Below, piece after piece: positions 49,534 to 57,770 of a DNA stretch of 64,000 nucleotides. The notes under the pieces were generated by a model, which saw nothing but the letters and a program-made list of their open reading frames with translations, had not been told where the DNA came from and did no database searches. The position numbers and the translations under genes are program-made. Numbering within the stretch: position 1 is the stretch's first letter; each line of letters begins with the position of its first letter. Source of the DNA: [Flavobacterium] thermophilum (GTDB lineage: Bacteria > Bacillota > Bacilli > Bacillales > Anoxybacillaceae); the NCBI GenBank assembly GCA_900450595.1, contig UGGS01000001.1:2407254-2471253 (forward strand). Direction: 5' to 3'.

Positions 49534-50868
49534 TTACCCTTGTTTTCCCACCACCCGCTTCGCTGTGGCAGGATTTGCGTAAATGCTTTGCATGGAAGGA
49601 AATTGGGTTAATTTATATTTTAACACCCGCCTTACCGATTCGTTGATTCGCTCCTCGGACAGCTTTCCGGTTTGCACGGCATTCCAGATTCCGTCCATCA
49701 CTTTTCTTTGATTGTCAAAAGTATGACAGACAAGCAACAAATCGGCGCCAGAGGCGATCGCCCGGTATCCGAGTTCCTCGTAGGTGAAATACTTGCTCAC
49801 CGCCCCCATCTCCAAGTCATCGGTCACCACTATGCCTTCATAGCCCAATTTTCCCCGCAGCAATCCCTGAATAATAGCCGGAGACAGGCTGGCTGGATTT
49901 TCTTTGTCATATGTCGGATATTTAATATGGGTGACCATAACGAAAAAACGATGATGGTCTATATTTGTGATAATGCGCTTAAAAGGAAAAATGTCCTTGT
50001 TTTCAAGATCCTGCTCGGATGCTTGAACAGAAGACGTGTCATGGTGCGGGTCTGTCTGGCTGCGCCCGTTTCCCGGAAAGTGCTTGAGCACCGGCGTCAC
50101 CCCCGCATCGGCCAGCCCCGTGACGACCTTTTCCCCTAACCTTCCCGCTACAACCGGATCGGTTCCAAATGACCGGCTGTCTATGGCAGATAAGTCCAGC
50201 ACCGGGGCAAAATTGATTTGAATGCCCATCGCGGCGAGTTCTGCCCCTGTCCGCCGAGCGGTTTGGTACACTTTTGCGCCGTCTCCGCTTTTGCCTAATA
50301 TTTGTTGAGAAGGGATGGGGGAAACGTATTGCCGCATTCGGACAATTTTTCCCCCTTCTTGGTCGATGCTAAAGACGAGCGGGATTTGGAAGCGGTTTTC
50401 CATCGCCAACCGTTGCAACCGGCTAGTTAAATTGGCGACTTGTTCGGGTGTTTCCATGTTGCGGTCATATAAGATCACCCCGCCCGCATGATAGTCCCGA
50501 ATCATTCGCTCTATGTGTTCATCCGGTTGGGTGGATGGAAATCCGACAATGACCAACTGCCCGATTTTTTCACGAAGGCTCATCGTTTCGATCAGCCGAT
50601 CAAGTTTTTCGTCTATGTTGGACGACGGTTCAAAAAAGGTGACCGATGGCTGCTTGACAATACGACTGTCGTCGGCTTGCAATTGTGGACGGTTCGCCGC
50701 ATTTTGTTTTTCAGGCTGACTCGCAGAACGGTCGGCCGCTTTTGAATTTGTTTGTTGATGAATCACCACGGCATAGGCCGATAGACAGATGACTAGTGAA
50801 AGCATTAGAATGAACAAAATAGATGCCAATGAAATCGTTCGTTTCCTCCGTCTGTCAAAACGCCCCAT
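49534..50868 (-). CDS. GH3 beta-N-acetylhexosaminidase, NagZ-like, membrane-anchored
   Basis: The 444-aa protein starts at 50868 (MGRFDRRRKR, GGTGGAAAG upstream) with a basic N-terminus and one membrane segment ('ISLASILFILMLSLVICLSAYAV', split here by eye at 20 residues). The GH3 domain shows 'KIGQLVIVGFPSTQPDE', 'VFSIDQEGGKIVRMRQ', 'PVLKHFPGNGRSQTDPHHDT' (catalytic His/Asp loop) and 'GIVVTDDLEMGAVSKYF' (nucleophile Asp). NagZ enzymes release N-acetylglucosamine from muropeptides. Its start overlaps the upstream membrane protein gene by 14 nt, so cell-wall hydrolysis is tied to the vWA-PP2C-kinase operon. Confidence 0.9.
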   Translation of the reverse strand: MGRFDRRRKRTISLASILFILMLSLVICLSAYAVVIHQQTNSKAADRSASQPEKQNAANRPQLQADDSRIVKQPSVTFFEPSSNIDEKLDRLIETMSLREKIGQLVIVGFPSTQPDEHIERMIRDYHAGGVILYDRNMETPEQVANLTSRLQRLAMENRFQIPLVFSIDQEGGKIVRMRQYVSPIPSQQILGKSGDGAKVYQTARRTGAELAAMGIQINFAPVLDLSAIDSRSFGTDPVVAGRLGEKVVTGLADAGVTPVLKHFPGNGRSQTDPHHDTSSVQASEQDLENKDIFPFKRIITNIDHHRFFVMVTHIKYPTYDKENPASLSPAIIQGLLRGKLGYEGIVVTDDLEMGAVSKYFTYEELGYRAIASGADLLLVCHTFDNQRKVMDGIWNAVQTGKLSEERINESVRRVLKYKLTQFPSMQSIYANPATAKRVVGKQG

Positions 50869-52360
50869 AGCTTTCCACCCTAGAGTCGAGTTTTTGAATG
50901 TCCGCGTCGTCGAGAACCCAACGACCGGATTCTTTAATGAGATACCAGTATCCGCCCCACTGCTGAACCAGCACCGTCCCGTCTCCGTTATCATCATAAG
51001 ACGTCAGCTCCACATAGGCTGTTGCAGATTCGCCATCGAGAGCGGTAACTTCTATGGTATTCACTTCATTCTTTATATTATGTTGCAGCCCATCCGCCCA
51101 GCCTGCCATCGTCACTTTCCGTTTTCGGTCGCTCGAAAACAAGTCATAGGCAGTCTCAAAATCATCATTGCTGATGCTGGCGTAATGTTGCCTTACGGTG
51201 CTCTCCACCGCCCCAGCTTCACTTCCTTCGGCCACGTCCGCGCCATAATCCTCGCTTGGAATGTCATAGCTGTTGATTTGGTCAGTGCTGAGCAGCTCTT
51301 GAACTTTCAAGGTGCGGTCCGGTGAAACCGCGATTAGGAATTCACTGCGAAAACTTTTAATTTTCTCTGATTCGCCATTATAGTTAATTTCATATTCTTC
51401 GTATGTTCGTACTTTAAAGCGACTTTCGTCCACCACTTCGACTTGTTGCACATCCAAGGTGACCAATTTTTCGGTAATGCCTTCTTCACCGACATGTTGA
51501 AGATAATTTTGCGTTTCTTGGTATGCAGGCCCATTGGGATCAATGAGGTCCTCAATGAGAGAAAAATCGCGCTGATTAATGGATTCTACCGCCAAAGTAA
51601 TGTACCGTTTCATAAAAGTCCGGACTTGTTGTTCGGATACGGAAGATGTCAAATTTGAGTCAGTTTCTGCGGCAACCTGTTCGGGAGCTGTATTCTCCTG
51701 CGCAGTTGCCGCATCCGTTTCGTCAACATGACTGTTTTCTGTTTCCTCACCCGCCACATCTGCAGCGACGGAAGGCTGTGATGCTTCCTCTCGTTCTTCC
51801 TCATGTGAAAAGAACAGCCGATATGCACCGAATAGCAATAAACATACGACCGCGAACCGGAAAACGGCAGATAATTTGCTTCTCCTCGGCTGGATCGGTG
51901 CAACTGGGGCTGGAACGCTCACCGGTTGTTGCGGTGGTATAGCGGCGGCGGACGGACTTGGGCTAGGTGACGGCATCGAAACGGAAGGAGGGGATGCGGC
52001 TCCCTGTGCAGCCTCTTCCTCCTCTTCCAATATTGCACGTTCTGGAACCGCCTTATCCAGCACTTCCCCCCAACATCCGACAGCCCACTCAGCAATTTGG
52101 AGATCAATCGCGGCGTTTTGATGCAGCCGCGCCACCATTCGGTGATAAAAGTGATCGTCCAACTGTTCGTCCGGATATTGCGCGATCTCTTGAGAAACCC
52201 CTTCTTCTACGGCGCTGATGAGAGCTTTGATTTTCCCTTTCGGTTCTGTCGTCATATCGTGAAGCATAGATTGAAGACGCTTTGGCTCCGAACAAATTGA
52301 AGCGCCATGTTGACTGATGATCTTTTTTAACGCCTCTTTAGCGGGATCATTGGCACTCAT
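50855..52360 (-). CDS. Kinase-operon membrane protein with NTF2/TcaA-like domains
   Basis: The 501-aa protein has an N-terminal ~110-residue helical cytoplasmic domain ('AKEALKKIISQHGASICSEP', 'KGKIKALISAVEEGVSQEI'), a Pro/Ser-rich linker, one transmembrane helix ('FRFAVVCLLLFGAYRLFF', ~170-187), and an acidic spacer. Two extracytoplasmic TcaA/NTF2-like domains follow ('VRTFMKRYITLAVESINQRD' and 'VESTVRQHYASISNDDFETA'). It begins 16 nt after the kinase gene and overlaps NagZ. It may carry kinase signals across the membrane or sense the cell wall. Confidence 0.8.
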   Translation of the reverse strand: MSANDPAKEALKKIISQHGASICSEPKRLQSMLHDMTTEPKGKIKALISAVEEGVSQEIAQYPDEQLDDHFYHRMVARLHQNAAIDLQIAEWAVGCWGEVLDKAVPERAILEEEEEAAQGAASPPSVSMPSPSPSPSAAAIPPQQPVSVPAPVAPIQPRRSKLSAVFRFAVVCLLLFGAYRLFFSHEEEREEASQPSVAADVAGEETENSHVDETDAATAQENTAPEQVAAETDSNLTSSVSEQQVRTFMKRYITLAVESINQRDFSLIEDLIDPNGPAYQETQNYLQHVGEEGITEKLVTLDVQQVEVVDESRFKVRTYEEYEINYNGESEKIKSFRSEFLIAVSPDRTLKVQELLSTDQINSYDIPSEDYGADVAEGSEAGAVESTVRQHYASISNDDFETAYDLFSSDRKRKVTMAGWADGLQHNIKNEVNTIEVTALDGESATAYVELTSYDDNGDGTVLVQQWGGYWYLIKESGRWVLDDADIQKLDSRVESYGAF

Positions 52361-52376
52361 GTTTCATCGCCTCTCC

Positions 52377-53714
52377 CTAACCAAGAATGGTTCCTTCCGT
52401 GGACGCGGTAAACTGTATTCTTACCCCTGCCTGCAAAGGGACCGATTTTTGGGGAGGAATCTCCCGAACAGCCCCAGCGAGGGTTGTCGCTTTCCAAGGA
52501 ACATTGGTGTGATTGCGTATTCCCCAAACTGACGGGTTCGCCGGATTTTGCACGACCTCCCCGACAAGTTCGGCCCATTGCTCCTCCTTTGAGGATGGAT
52601 CGATATGCCGTCTTTTAATGCTCGTTCCTTTGTTTAATACGATATACTGTTTCCCAGCCGCTGATTTTACTAAAAGTTTGGGCGGAACAGGGACAGGCTG
52701 CTGGCAATACCAACAACGCACATTAGGCTGTTTTTCGCTCCAGAAGTTCTCCGCCGAATCGTGCGGGCACTGCGTAATGCAGTCTTCCAGCTCTAAAAAT
52801 AATTTTCTCCACTCTCCTTCTGTGACGCGGCGCTTAGGATCATGCAGCCCGATGGTGAAAGCCTGGATAAATTTCTCTTTCAACGGTTGCGGGCATACCT
52901 CCCACCGACGTTTAGCCGTTTCATAATCAGGATCATCAGGCAAACGATTTTCCGGGTTGACAGGATCGAAAATAAACACTGGGTTTTGGCCATAAATTTT
53001 TTGTTTGGCGATCAAATCCCATGAGCGGACTTCATATTCCATCTTCCCGTGAAGCGGGTGATGCCAAATCCAAAGTTGAAACAATAAGACAGCCAACGAA
53101 TGAAGATCCGTATCTGTTGACGGTTTCGCTTCTTTCCGAACCACTTCGGGGGCCATATACTCCATCGTCCCCCACACTTGAGCGTCGGACTGATTGTTTA
53201 CCCCAATGTTGTCGTTATCACAAATCAACACATCCCCCTGCACAGGATCGAACATAATGTTGCCGGCGGAAATATCCCGGTAGCATAACCCTCGCAAATG
53301 CAATGCCCTATATGAATCGGCGGCCGCATAGGAGATCCTGCACAACGCTCTCATCGTTGGCGCTGGTTTCCGTTTCGCCCAGACTTCGCCCAACTCCGCA
53401 AATCGCTGGGTATCAATCAAGTCCATCAAGTAACCGAACTGAGAAGAATGAGGAGAGCATACAAGGTCTATGGGCCATACAAATCGTTTTCCAGCCGCTC
53501 CGCTCGGGGGGCCCTGTTGGACGAGATCCAGAATGATTTTCATTTGTTCTTCCGTCGCCTGCTCATGGTTATACCACTTCAATGCCTTTCTTCCCAACTT
53601 TTGCCCTTCGACAAGGTAAACGGCCCCTTGCCCCCCTTCCCCCAGCTTTTTCACTACCGTTAATGTTTCCTTCGTCATCAAAGTTTGAACGGTTGCGTTT
53701 TCCTGCAATAACAC
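52377..53714 (-). CDS. Serine/threonine kinase with zinc ribbon (TerY-P triad)
   Basis: A 445-aa kinase-like protein. The glycine loop is 'KKLGEGGQGAVYLVEG', the ATP Lys is in 'KALKWYNHE', the catalytic loop is 'LCYRDISAGNIMFDP', the metal Asp is in 'VLICDNDNIG', and the APE is 'MEYMAPEVV'. The C-terminal ~130 residues contain a zinc ribbon ('ITQCPHDSA...RCWYCQQPVPVP') and a small beta domain. A kinase with a C-terminal zinc ribbon beside PP2C and vWA genes is the defining trait of the TerY-P triad described by Anantharaman, Iyer and Aravind. Spacings are 49 nt to PP2C and 16 nt to the membrane gene. Confidence 0.88.
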   Translation of the reverse strand: MLLQENATVQTLMTKETLTVVKKLGEGGQGAVYLVEGQKLGRKALKWYNHEQATEEQMKIILDLVQQGPPSGAAGKRFVWPIDLVCSPHSSQFGYLMDLIDTQRFAELGEVWAKRKPAPTMRALCRISYAAADSYRALHLRGLCYRDISAGNIMFDPVQGDVLICDNDNIGVNNQSDAQVWGTMEYMAPEVVRKEAKPSTDTDLHSLAVLLFQLWIWHHPLHGKMEYEVRSWDLIAKQKIYGQNPVFIFDPVNPENRLPDDPDYETAKRRWEVCPQPLKEKFIQAFTIGLHDPKRRVTEGEWRKLFLELEDCITQCPHDSAENFWSEKQPNVRCWYCQQPVPVPPKLLVKSAAGKQYIVLNKGTSIKRRHIDPSSKEEQWAELVGEVVQNPANPSVWGIRNHTNVPWKATTLAGAVREIPPQKSVPLQAGVRIQFTASTEGTILG

Positions 53715-53763
53715 TGTCCTTCACCTTCCCGGCTGTATTCATGTACCTTTTCGTTAAGGGTCT

Positions 53764-54879
53764 TTATTGCAACTCATCTTTAGGCCTTATATTAATGATC
53801 GGACCTTGCAATTTGTCGTTGTTTAATGACACAGGCTTATAGATACTCCCGCCTGCTTTTCTGTAAGTTTCTTTCGATAACGGACCTAACCGATAGGTGC
53901 ACGACTCGCTTTTCCCGCTTTCCAGCGAACGGCTTTTGTCACGTTCTTCATCCGCTTCCAAGACAGCCGCCGGCTCTTTTTCCTCCATCGTATCGGACGG
54001 ACGTGTTTCTTCCTGGGTGTCCGGCCGCATATGGGGGGTGGATATGTTTTTAAATTTCAACAGGGCAAGAGTAATATCATCTCCACTTCCCCTGCTTGAG
54101 TAGGTGAATAGCAATGAAGGAAATGCATCGCTGGCCGAGGAAAAGGTATGGCGATCCACATATTCAGCGAGGCTCGAGGCAAATTTATAAAAATTGTCGT
54201 CGTCCTCAAAACAATTCGAAAGCCCATCCGTGCTCATCATCAAAAATTTATTGCCTAGCGGACGGGGAATACGGGCCGCATTCCAAAAGCGGTTAGCCTC
54301 TGGCGAGCAGAGGGAGTAGGTGGCATTCCCGACTAAATCGTCCCCTTTATCCAGGGACGGGATGGGGCGATTTTTCCCATCAATCACAAGAATGTCACCG
54401 TCTCCAATCTGCCCGACTAACGCCTCTTCCTCACATACTAATGCCACCAGCAACGTGGTTCCGTATCTCGTGTACACCTTTGACGGATCCGTCCCATCAA
54501 TGTCATGTGCGGACGCATGCGCCAACACTTCTTTTTTCCACTGCTTGACGACTTCTTTAAGAAAATCATCCCGGAAGCTGCGAAATAAATATGTTCTCGA
54601 CTGCTTCAGCTGTTCATATAAATCTTTCAACACATGAACCGCTATGTGGGTGGCGAGCTTTGCGCCATAATGGCTCATATCATGCCGTTTATCGCCATGG
54701 CCATCGGCGATGGCGATAATGAGCGGCCCGCCCGTTTCGCTATCTTCCAGGCAGGCAAAGGCGTCTTGACAAGGCTGTTGATTTTTCACATGAGAAGCTC
54801 CTTGAACCGAAACGATCGTATAACAGCCATAGGCGGAATGGTTGTATATTTTTTGATGCGTTCCTCCTATATCACTCAT
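53764..54879 (-). CDS. PP2C-type protein phosphatase (TerY-P triad)
   Basis: The 371-aa protein has a PP2C domain: 'NQQPCQDAFACLED', 'LIIAIADGHGDKRH' (metal Asp and Gly), 'VGQIGDGDILVIDG', 'FLMMSTDGLSNCF' and 'SSRGSGDDITLALLKF'. The last ~95 residues form an acidic linker and a short 'GPLSKETYRKAGGSIYKPVS' tail. It starts 17 nt after the vWA gene. It probably reverses phosphorylation by the adjacent kinase. Confidence 0.9.
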   Translation of the reverse strand: MSDIGGTHQKIYNHSAYGCYTIVSVQGASHVKNQQPCQDAFACLEDSETGGPLIIAIADGHGDKRHDMSHYGAKLATHIAVHVLKDLYEQLKQSRTYLFRSFRDDFLKEVVKQWKKEVLAHASAHDIDGTDPSKVYTRYGTTLLVALVCEEEALVGQIGDGDILVIDGKNRPIPSLDKGDDLVGNATYSLCSPEANRFWNAARIPRPLGNKFLMMSTDGLSNCFEDDDNFYKFASSLAEYVDRHTFSSASDAFPSLLFTYSSRGSGDDITLALLKFKNISTPHMRPDTQEETRPSDTMEEKEPAAVLEADEERDKSRSLESGKSESCTYRLGPLSKETYRKAGGSIYKPVSLNNDKLQGPIINIRPKDELQ

Positions 54880-54896
54880 AAAGCCCCTCCATGCCC

Positions 54897-55646
54897 TTAA
54901 AATACATCGAGATCATCATCCGTCGTCTGAACAACGGGAGGAGAAGGCAAGGCAACGTTAGTCGACGGGCTGCCGCTCCCGACGTAACTTTTCCCAACCG
55001 ATGCCCCCACTGTGGCGGTGACGCTTGCCCATTTTATGTACTGAATGAGCTGTTGGGAAGTATGGGCTTTAAGCACGCCAATCTCACTATGGCTTACAAA
55101 CTTCAGCAACTCTTGTTCATCATACTCATACTCATCCCCGATCGCGATCACAAGCCGAACAGCCCTTTTCCCCCAAGGAAGCGATTTCAGTCTTTGAATG
55201 GCTTGGTCGTATTCTTCTGGCGGATCTGTGCAAAACCCGTCTGATAACAGGATGCAGACCGGCGGCAATCCCCTTCTGTTCATCTTTTCGATGTCCAGTT
55301 CCTCACACAACAAGTGAATCGCCTGTGCCGTCGCAGTCAACCCGTTCGCTTGCAGGTCCGGCCAAACAAAGTTTTCGATCGGAACAGGGGAAGGACCCAC
55401 ATGCCAACTGGCCGTATCGCTGAATTTAATCGCCCTCATCATCACTTGCACTTCCGGATGCGCTGCCAAGGCGGCGCGAATCTCAGGAATCACTTCCCGA
55501 ATCGCCTGATTGAGAGAGGCAATTTTAGCCCCCATCATAGAACCGGAGCAGTCGGCAATCCAAAAAAATTGCAATGTTCGTTTCGCAATATTCCCTTCTA
55601 ATGTTGGAATGACAGTCACCGTAGACCCCCCTAATTCTTTTTTCAT
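54897..55646 (-). CDS. TerY-like vWA domain protein (TerY-P triad)
   Basis: The 249-aa protein is a von Willebrand factor A domain with an intact metal-ion adhesion site: 'FFWIADCSGSMMGAKIASLN' (D-x-S-x-S), 'NGLTATAQAIHLL' (Thr) and 'VCILLSDGFCTDPP' (Asp). A short Gly/Ser-rich tail follows. It is the first gene of the vWA-PP2C-kinase-membrane protein-NagZ operon, with a promoter region to its right (55650-55740). TerY-type vWA proteins are scaffolds; in Ter systems they assemble kinase and phosphatase. Confidence 0.88.
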   Translation of the reverse strand: MKKELGGSTVTVIPTLEGNIAKRTLQFFWIADCSGSMMGAKIASLNQAIREVIPEIRAALAAHPEVQVMMRAIKFSDTASWHVGPSPVPIENFVWPDLQANGLTATAQAIHLLCEELDIEKMNRRGLPPVCILLSDGFCTDPPEEYDQAIQRLKSLPWGKRAVRLVIAIGDEYEYDEQELLKFVSHSEIGVLKAHTSQQLIQYIKWASVTATVGASVGKSYVGSGSPSTNVALPSPPVVQTTDDDLDVF

Positions 55647-55739
55647 AAGTCAATAGTCATTTATGCTTACTATTCTATATCTTTTATCGGCATAATAGAA
55701 TACGATTTTTACTATTTTGTAGATTTTTGGTTTGCAAAA

Positions 55740-56148
55740 AAATCGGTTTTCACCGGGACTTCAAAAGCAACATTCAGCCCACCTTTCACACCCTTCCAAC
55801 AAAAAGCAGGAGAATTTCCCCATTTTCATTGGGACCTGTTCCTTCTACAACTCCAAGCCCCTTTCATGTTCAGGGCATTGTCAAAAGTTTACCCTCCACA
55901 CTCGGGGCTTCCCCTGGAATTGCAATGGTTGGGCGAAAAAGCTTGCGCCCCTATTGTTTCCGGCCATCATGGCGGCAACGACACCCAACAGCCAAAACAA
56001 AGAAGTGGCAAACTTTGTTACCTCAATGATTCGCCTATTTGCTTCATAATCATCAGGACCCAATATGAGATCATTGTCTATCCGCTGAGCGTGACAATGC
56101 GCAACGGAATGGTCTGTGTGGAGTTTTCATAAAATTTTTGACGCTACC
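55740..56148. other. Spacer between the triad operon and the right repeat
   Basis: No supported gene. A minus-strand frame reads 'TKFATSLFWLLGVVAAMMAG' near 55950-56020, probably a scrap of a membrane protein gene, without start or RBS. Confidence 0.35.
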
Positions 56149-56447
56149 GCCAGCGGCGTTTTTCAGGTAAACATTGACTTGCTTCTGCGTCCAGTTAACG
56201 GGATTGCCTCGCCCATGCAAAATCATTTCCAGCTGATATTGCTTCCCCCATCATCAACCTTATGCCCTTCCTGCTGAAGACTCTCTGTTCATTTCACCCC
56301 AAACGTCGGCCTTTTCCAGTGCACCGCAGCGCAATCGGCCATGAAAAGTGAAAAGAAATTCATGCCATCTATAACTGATTCTATATACCCTCAAAAAACC
56401 CTTTTTATTCCACGAATTCATCAAAACCTATGACAATGGAAACGGCA
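56149..56447. repeat. Direct repeat, right copy (~300 bp)
   Basis: The counterpart of 26897-27199 in the same orientation, matching from GCCAGCGGCGTTTTTCAGG to GACAATGGAAACGGCA. It lies about 500 bp beyond the start of the vWA gene and marks the right edge of the island. Confidence 0.8.
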
Positions 56448-56790
56448 TGGCGCTCGCCAAGCGTTGGGACGGATACGGGCATTCCATGAAGGAAAATGAG
56501 CGTTGGATGCTTGACGAAACAGCTGTTCGACACTTCAACCGGACAAAAAGCAATGAAGCGTTCTAGAAGAAGGGCAAAAAAGCGGACAACGCGATCAAAA
56601 GGGGAGGTGGAAGACAGCCAAAAAGAGGGGGGCAGCGAAAAAGAGAGTGGAAACTGCATACCCGCCTGAACCAAAAAGCGCAACCATTCACCTAGGGTTC
56701 GCTTGCAAAGAAATGCGGCACCGGGCAGCCTCAGCAAATTCGCGATTGAATATAAACACAAAATATCGTATATTTATAAAAAGAAAATCT
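56448..56790. other. Relic region before the GNAT gene
   Basis: No supported gene. The plus strand reads 'MALAKRWDGYGHSMKENERW' directly after the repeat and runs into a stop near 56567; its origin is unknown. TATAAT-like and AT-rich sequence near 56750-56800 probably holds the GNAT promoter. Confidence 0.35.
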
Positions 56791-56817
56791 ATAATCATAC
56801 GATAGTGAGGGAACCCG

Positions 56818-57270
56818 ATGCAAATCGACCACGCAGTCACCAGCGATGTAAAGGAAATGCACGCATTAATTCAACACTATGCGGAAAAAGGCTTGGTTTT
56901 GCCCCGTTCGTTGTTATCCATCTACCAGCACTTGCAATGCATGTATGTGGCAAGGGAAGACAACCAAATCGTTGGAGTCGCTGGGTTGCATATCCTAGGG
57001 CACGATCTTGGGGAAGTCCGTTCGTTAGTCGTATCGCCTGACCATATGGGGAAAGGAATCGGCCGCATGCTCGTCGACCATATTGCGAACGAAGCGGCAA
57101 GACTCGGGGTGAAGCGGTTAATCTCCTTCACTTACCAAGTTGAGTTTTTTCGAAAATGCGGATTTGAAATCGCCGAAAAAGCAACGTTGCCTGAAAAAGT
57201 GTGGATTGACTGTGTCAATTGCCCCAAGCTGGACTGTTGCGATGAAACAGCCATGATCAAATACATTTGA
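56818..57270 (+). CDS. GNAT family N-acetyltransferase
   Basis: The 150-aa protein is a GNAT fold enzyme. It has 'HAVTSDVKEMHALIQHYAEK', 'GVAGLHILGHDLGEVRSLVV' and the acetyl-CoA loop 'DHMGKGIGRMLVDHIANEA', followed by 'YQVEFFRKCGFEIAEKATLP'. The organisation, with 'CVNCPKLDCCDETAM' near the end, is like the ArgA-type amino-acid N-acetyltransferases of Gram-positives. GAGGG precedes the ATG. The AT-rich upstream region has ARG-box-like sequence (TGAATATAAAC), but I did not confirm an operator. A terminator follows at once. Confidence 0.8.
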   Translation: MQIDHAVTSDVKEMHALIQHYAEKGLVLPRSLLSIYQHLQCMYVAREDNQIVGVAGLHILGHDLGEVRSLVVSPDHMGKGIGRMLVDHIANEAARLGVKRLISFTYQVEFFRKCGFEIAEKATLPEKVWIDCVNCPKLDCCDETAMIKYI

Positions 57271-57275
57271 CCCTT

Positions 57276-57307
57276 CTCCCACCTGCGCAACCGCGAAAAG
57301 GTGGGAG
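57276..57307 (+). terminator. Terminator of the GNAT gene
   Basis: CTCCCACCT-n-AGGTGGGAG followed by ATTTGCTTG, 6 nt past the stop codon. Confidence 0.75.
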
Positions 57308-57359
57308 ATTTGCTTGAAAACAACCGCCCTGCGACAGAGCGGTTGACACCTGCTTCTTT

Positions 57360-57382
57360 GTCGAGAGGGTGCGAAATGTGAG
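57360..57382. mobile_element. 23-bp relic of an IS1634 end
   Basis: GTCGAGAGGGTGCGAAATGT plus GAG is identical to the right end of the IS1634 element at 32373-34259. It abuts a galE fragment and the rest of the element is gone. Confidence 0.75.
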
Positions 57383-57465
57383 GTCTTCGCCAATTCCCCC
57401 CGACTCGTGCGCCCCAACGGCATTGAAATAGCGAAGGACGACATCGTTGAGCCCATAGCAGAGGC
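57383..57465 (-). pseudogene. galE: galE (UDP-glucose 4-epimerase) scrap
   Basis: The minus strand reads 'GLNDVVLRYFNAVGAHESGG' then 'IGED', an internal GalE segment containing the conserved LRYFNAxGAH motif. It is cut by the IS1634 end on one side and by unrelated sequence on the other. Confidence 0.7.
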
Positions 57466-57479
57466 AAAATCGACCAAAA

Positions 57480-57612
57480 CTAATGGATTTGTTCGTTAAT
57501 CATATGAAAATTAATATTCACCGGTATCAACTTCTTTATACGCTCAATATCCCGCTTCTTGTAGTCCATAATCACAATGCCAGTGATGACCTCATCCTCT
57601 TCAGAAAACCGG
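57480..57612 (-). pseudogene. C-terminal fragment of an unidentified gene
   Basis: The frame 'FSEEDEVITGIVIMDYKKRD', 'IERIKKLIPVNINFHMINEQ', then IH and a stop, reads like the end of a real gene. It begins at the site where the tnpB element and IS231-like element are inserted, so its 5' part is gone. The family was not recognised. Confidence 0.5.
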
Positions 57613-57717
57613 GTGAACTACCCCATACCCGTCAAGTTTAGCGGTATAAAATTTTTAAGACGATACTCGTGTTCATCCCCGCAGTGAATGATGGGGATCA
57701 CATCCATTATTGGGCAT

Positions 57718-57750
57718 ACCAAATACCCCTCCAGAAGAGGGGTATTTGGT
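57718..57750 (-). terminator. Terminator of the IS231-like transposase
   Basis: ACCAAATACCCCT-TCTGGAG-AGGGGTATTTGGT; 13-bp stem just after the transposase stop. Confidence 0.75.
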
Positions 57751-57770
57751 ATTTATATCCATATCTAATT

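Noticed and set aside
52582..53412. Plus-strand ORFs of 60-280 codons opposite transposase, kinase and other genes (for example 32582-33412)
   Set aside because: They are antisense shadows of high-GC genes, with no RBS or recognisable protein features.
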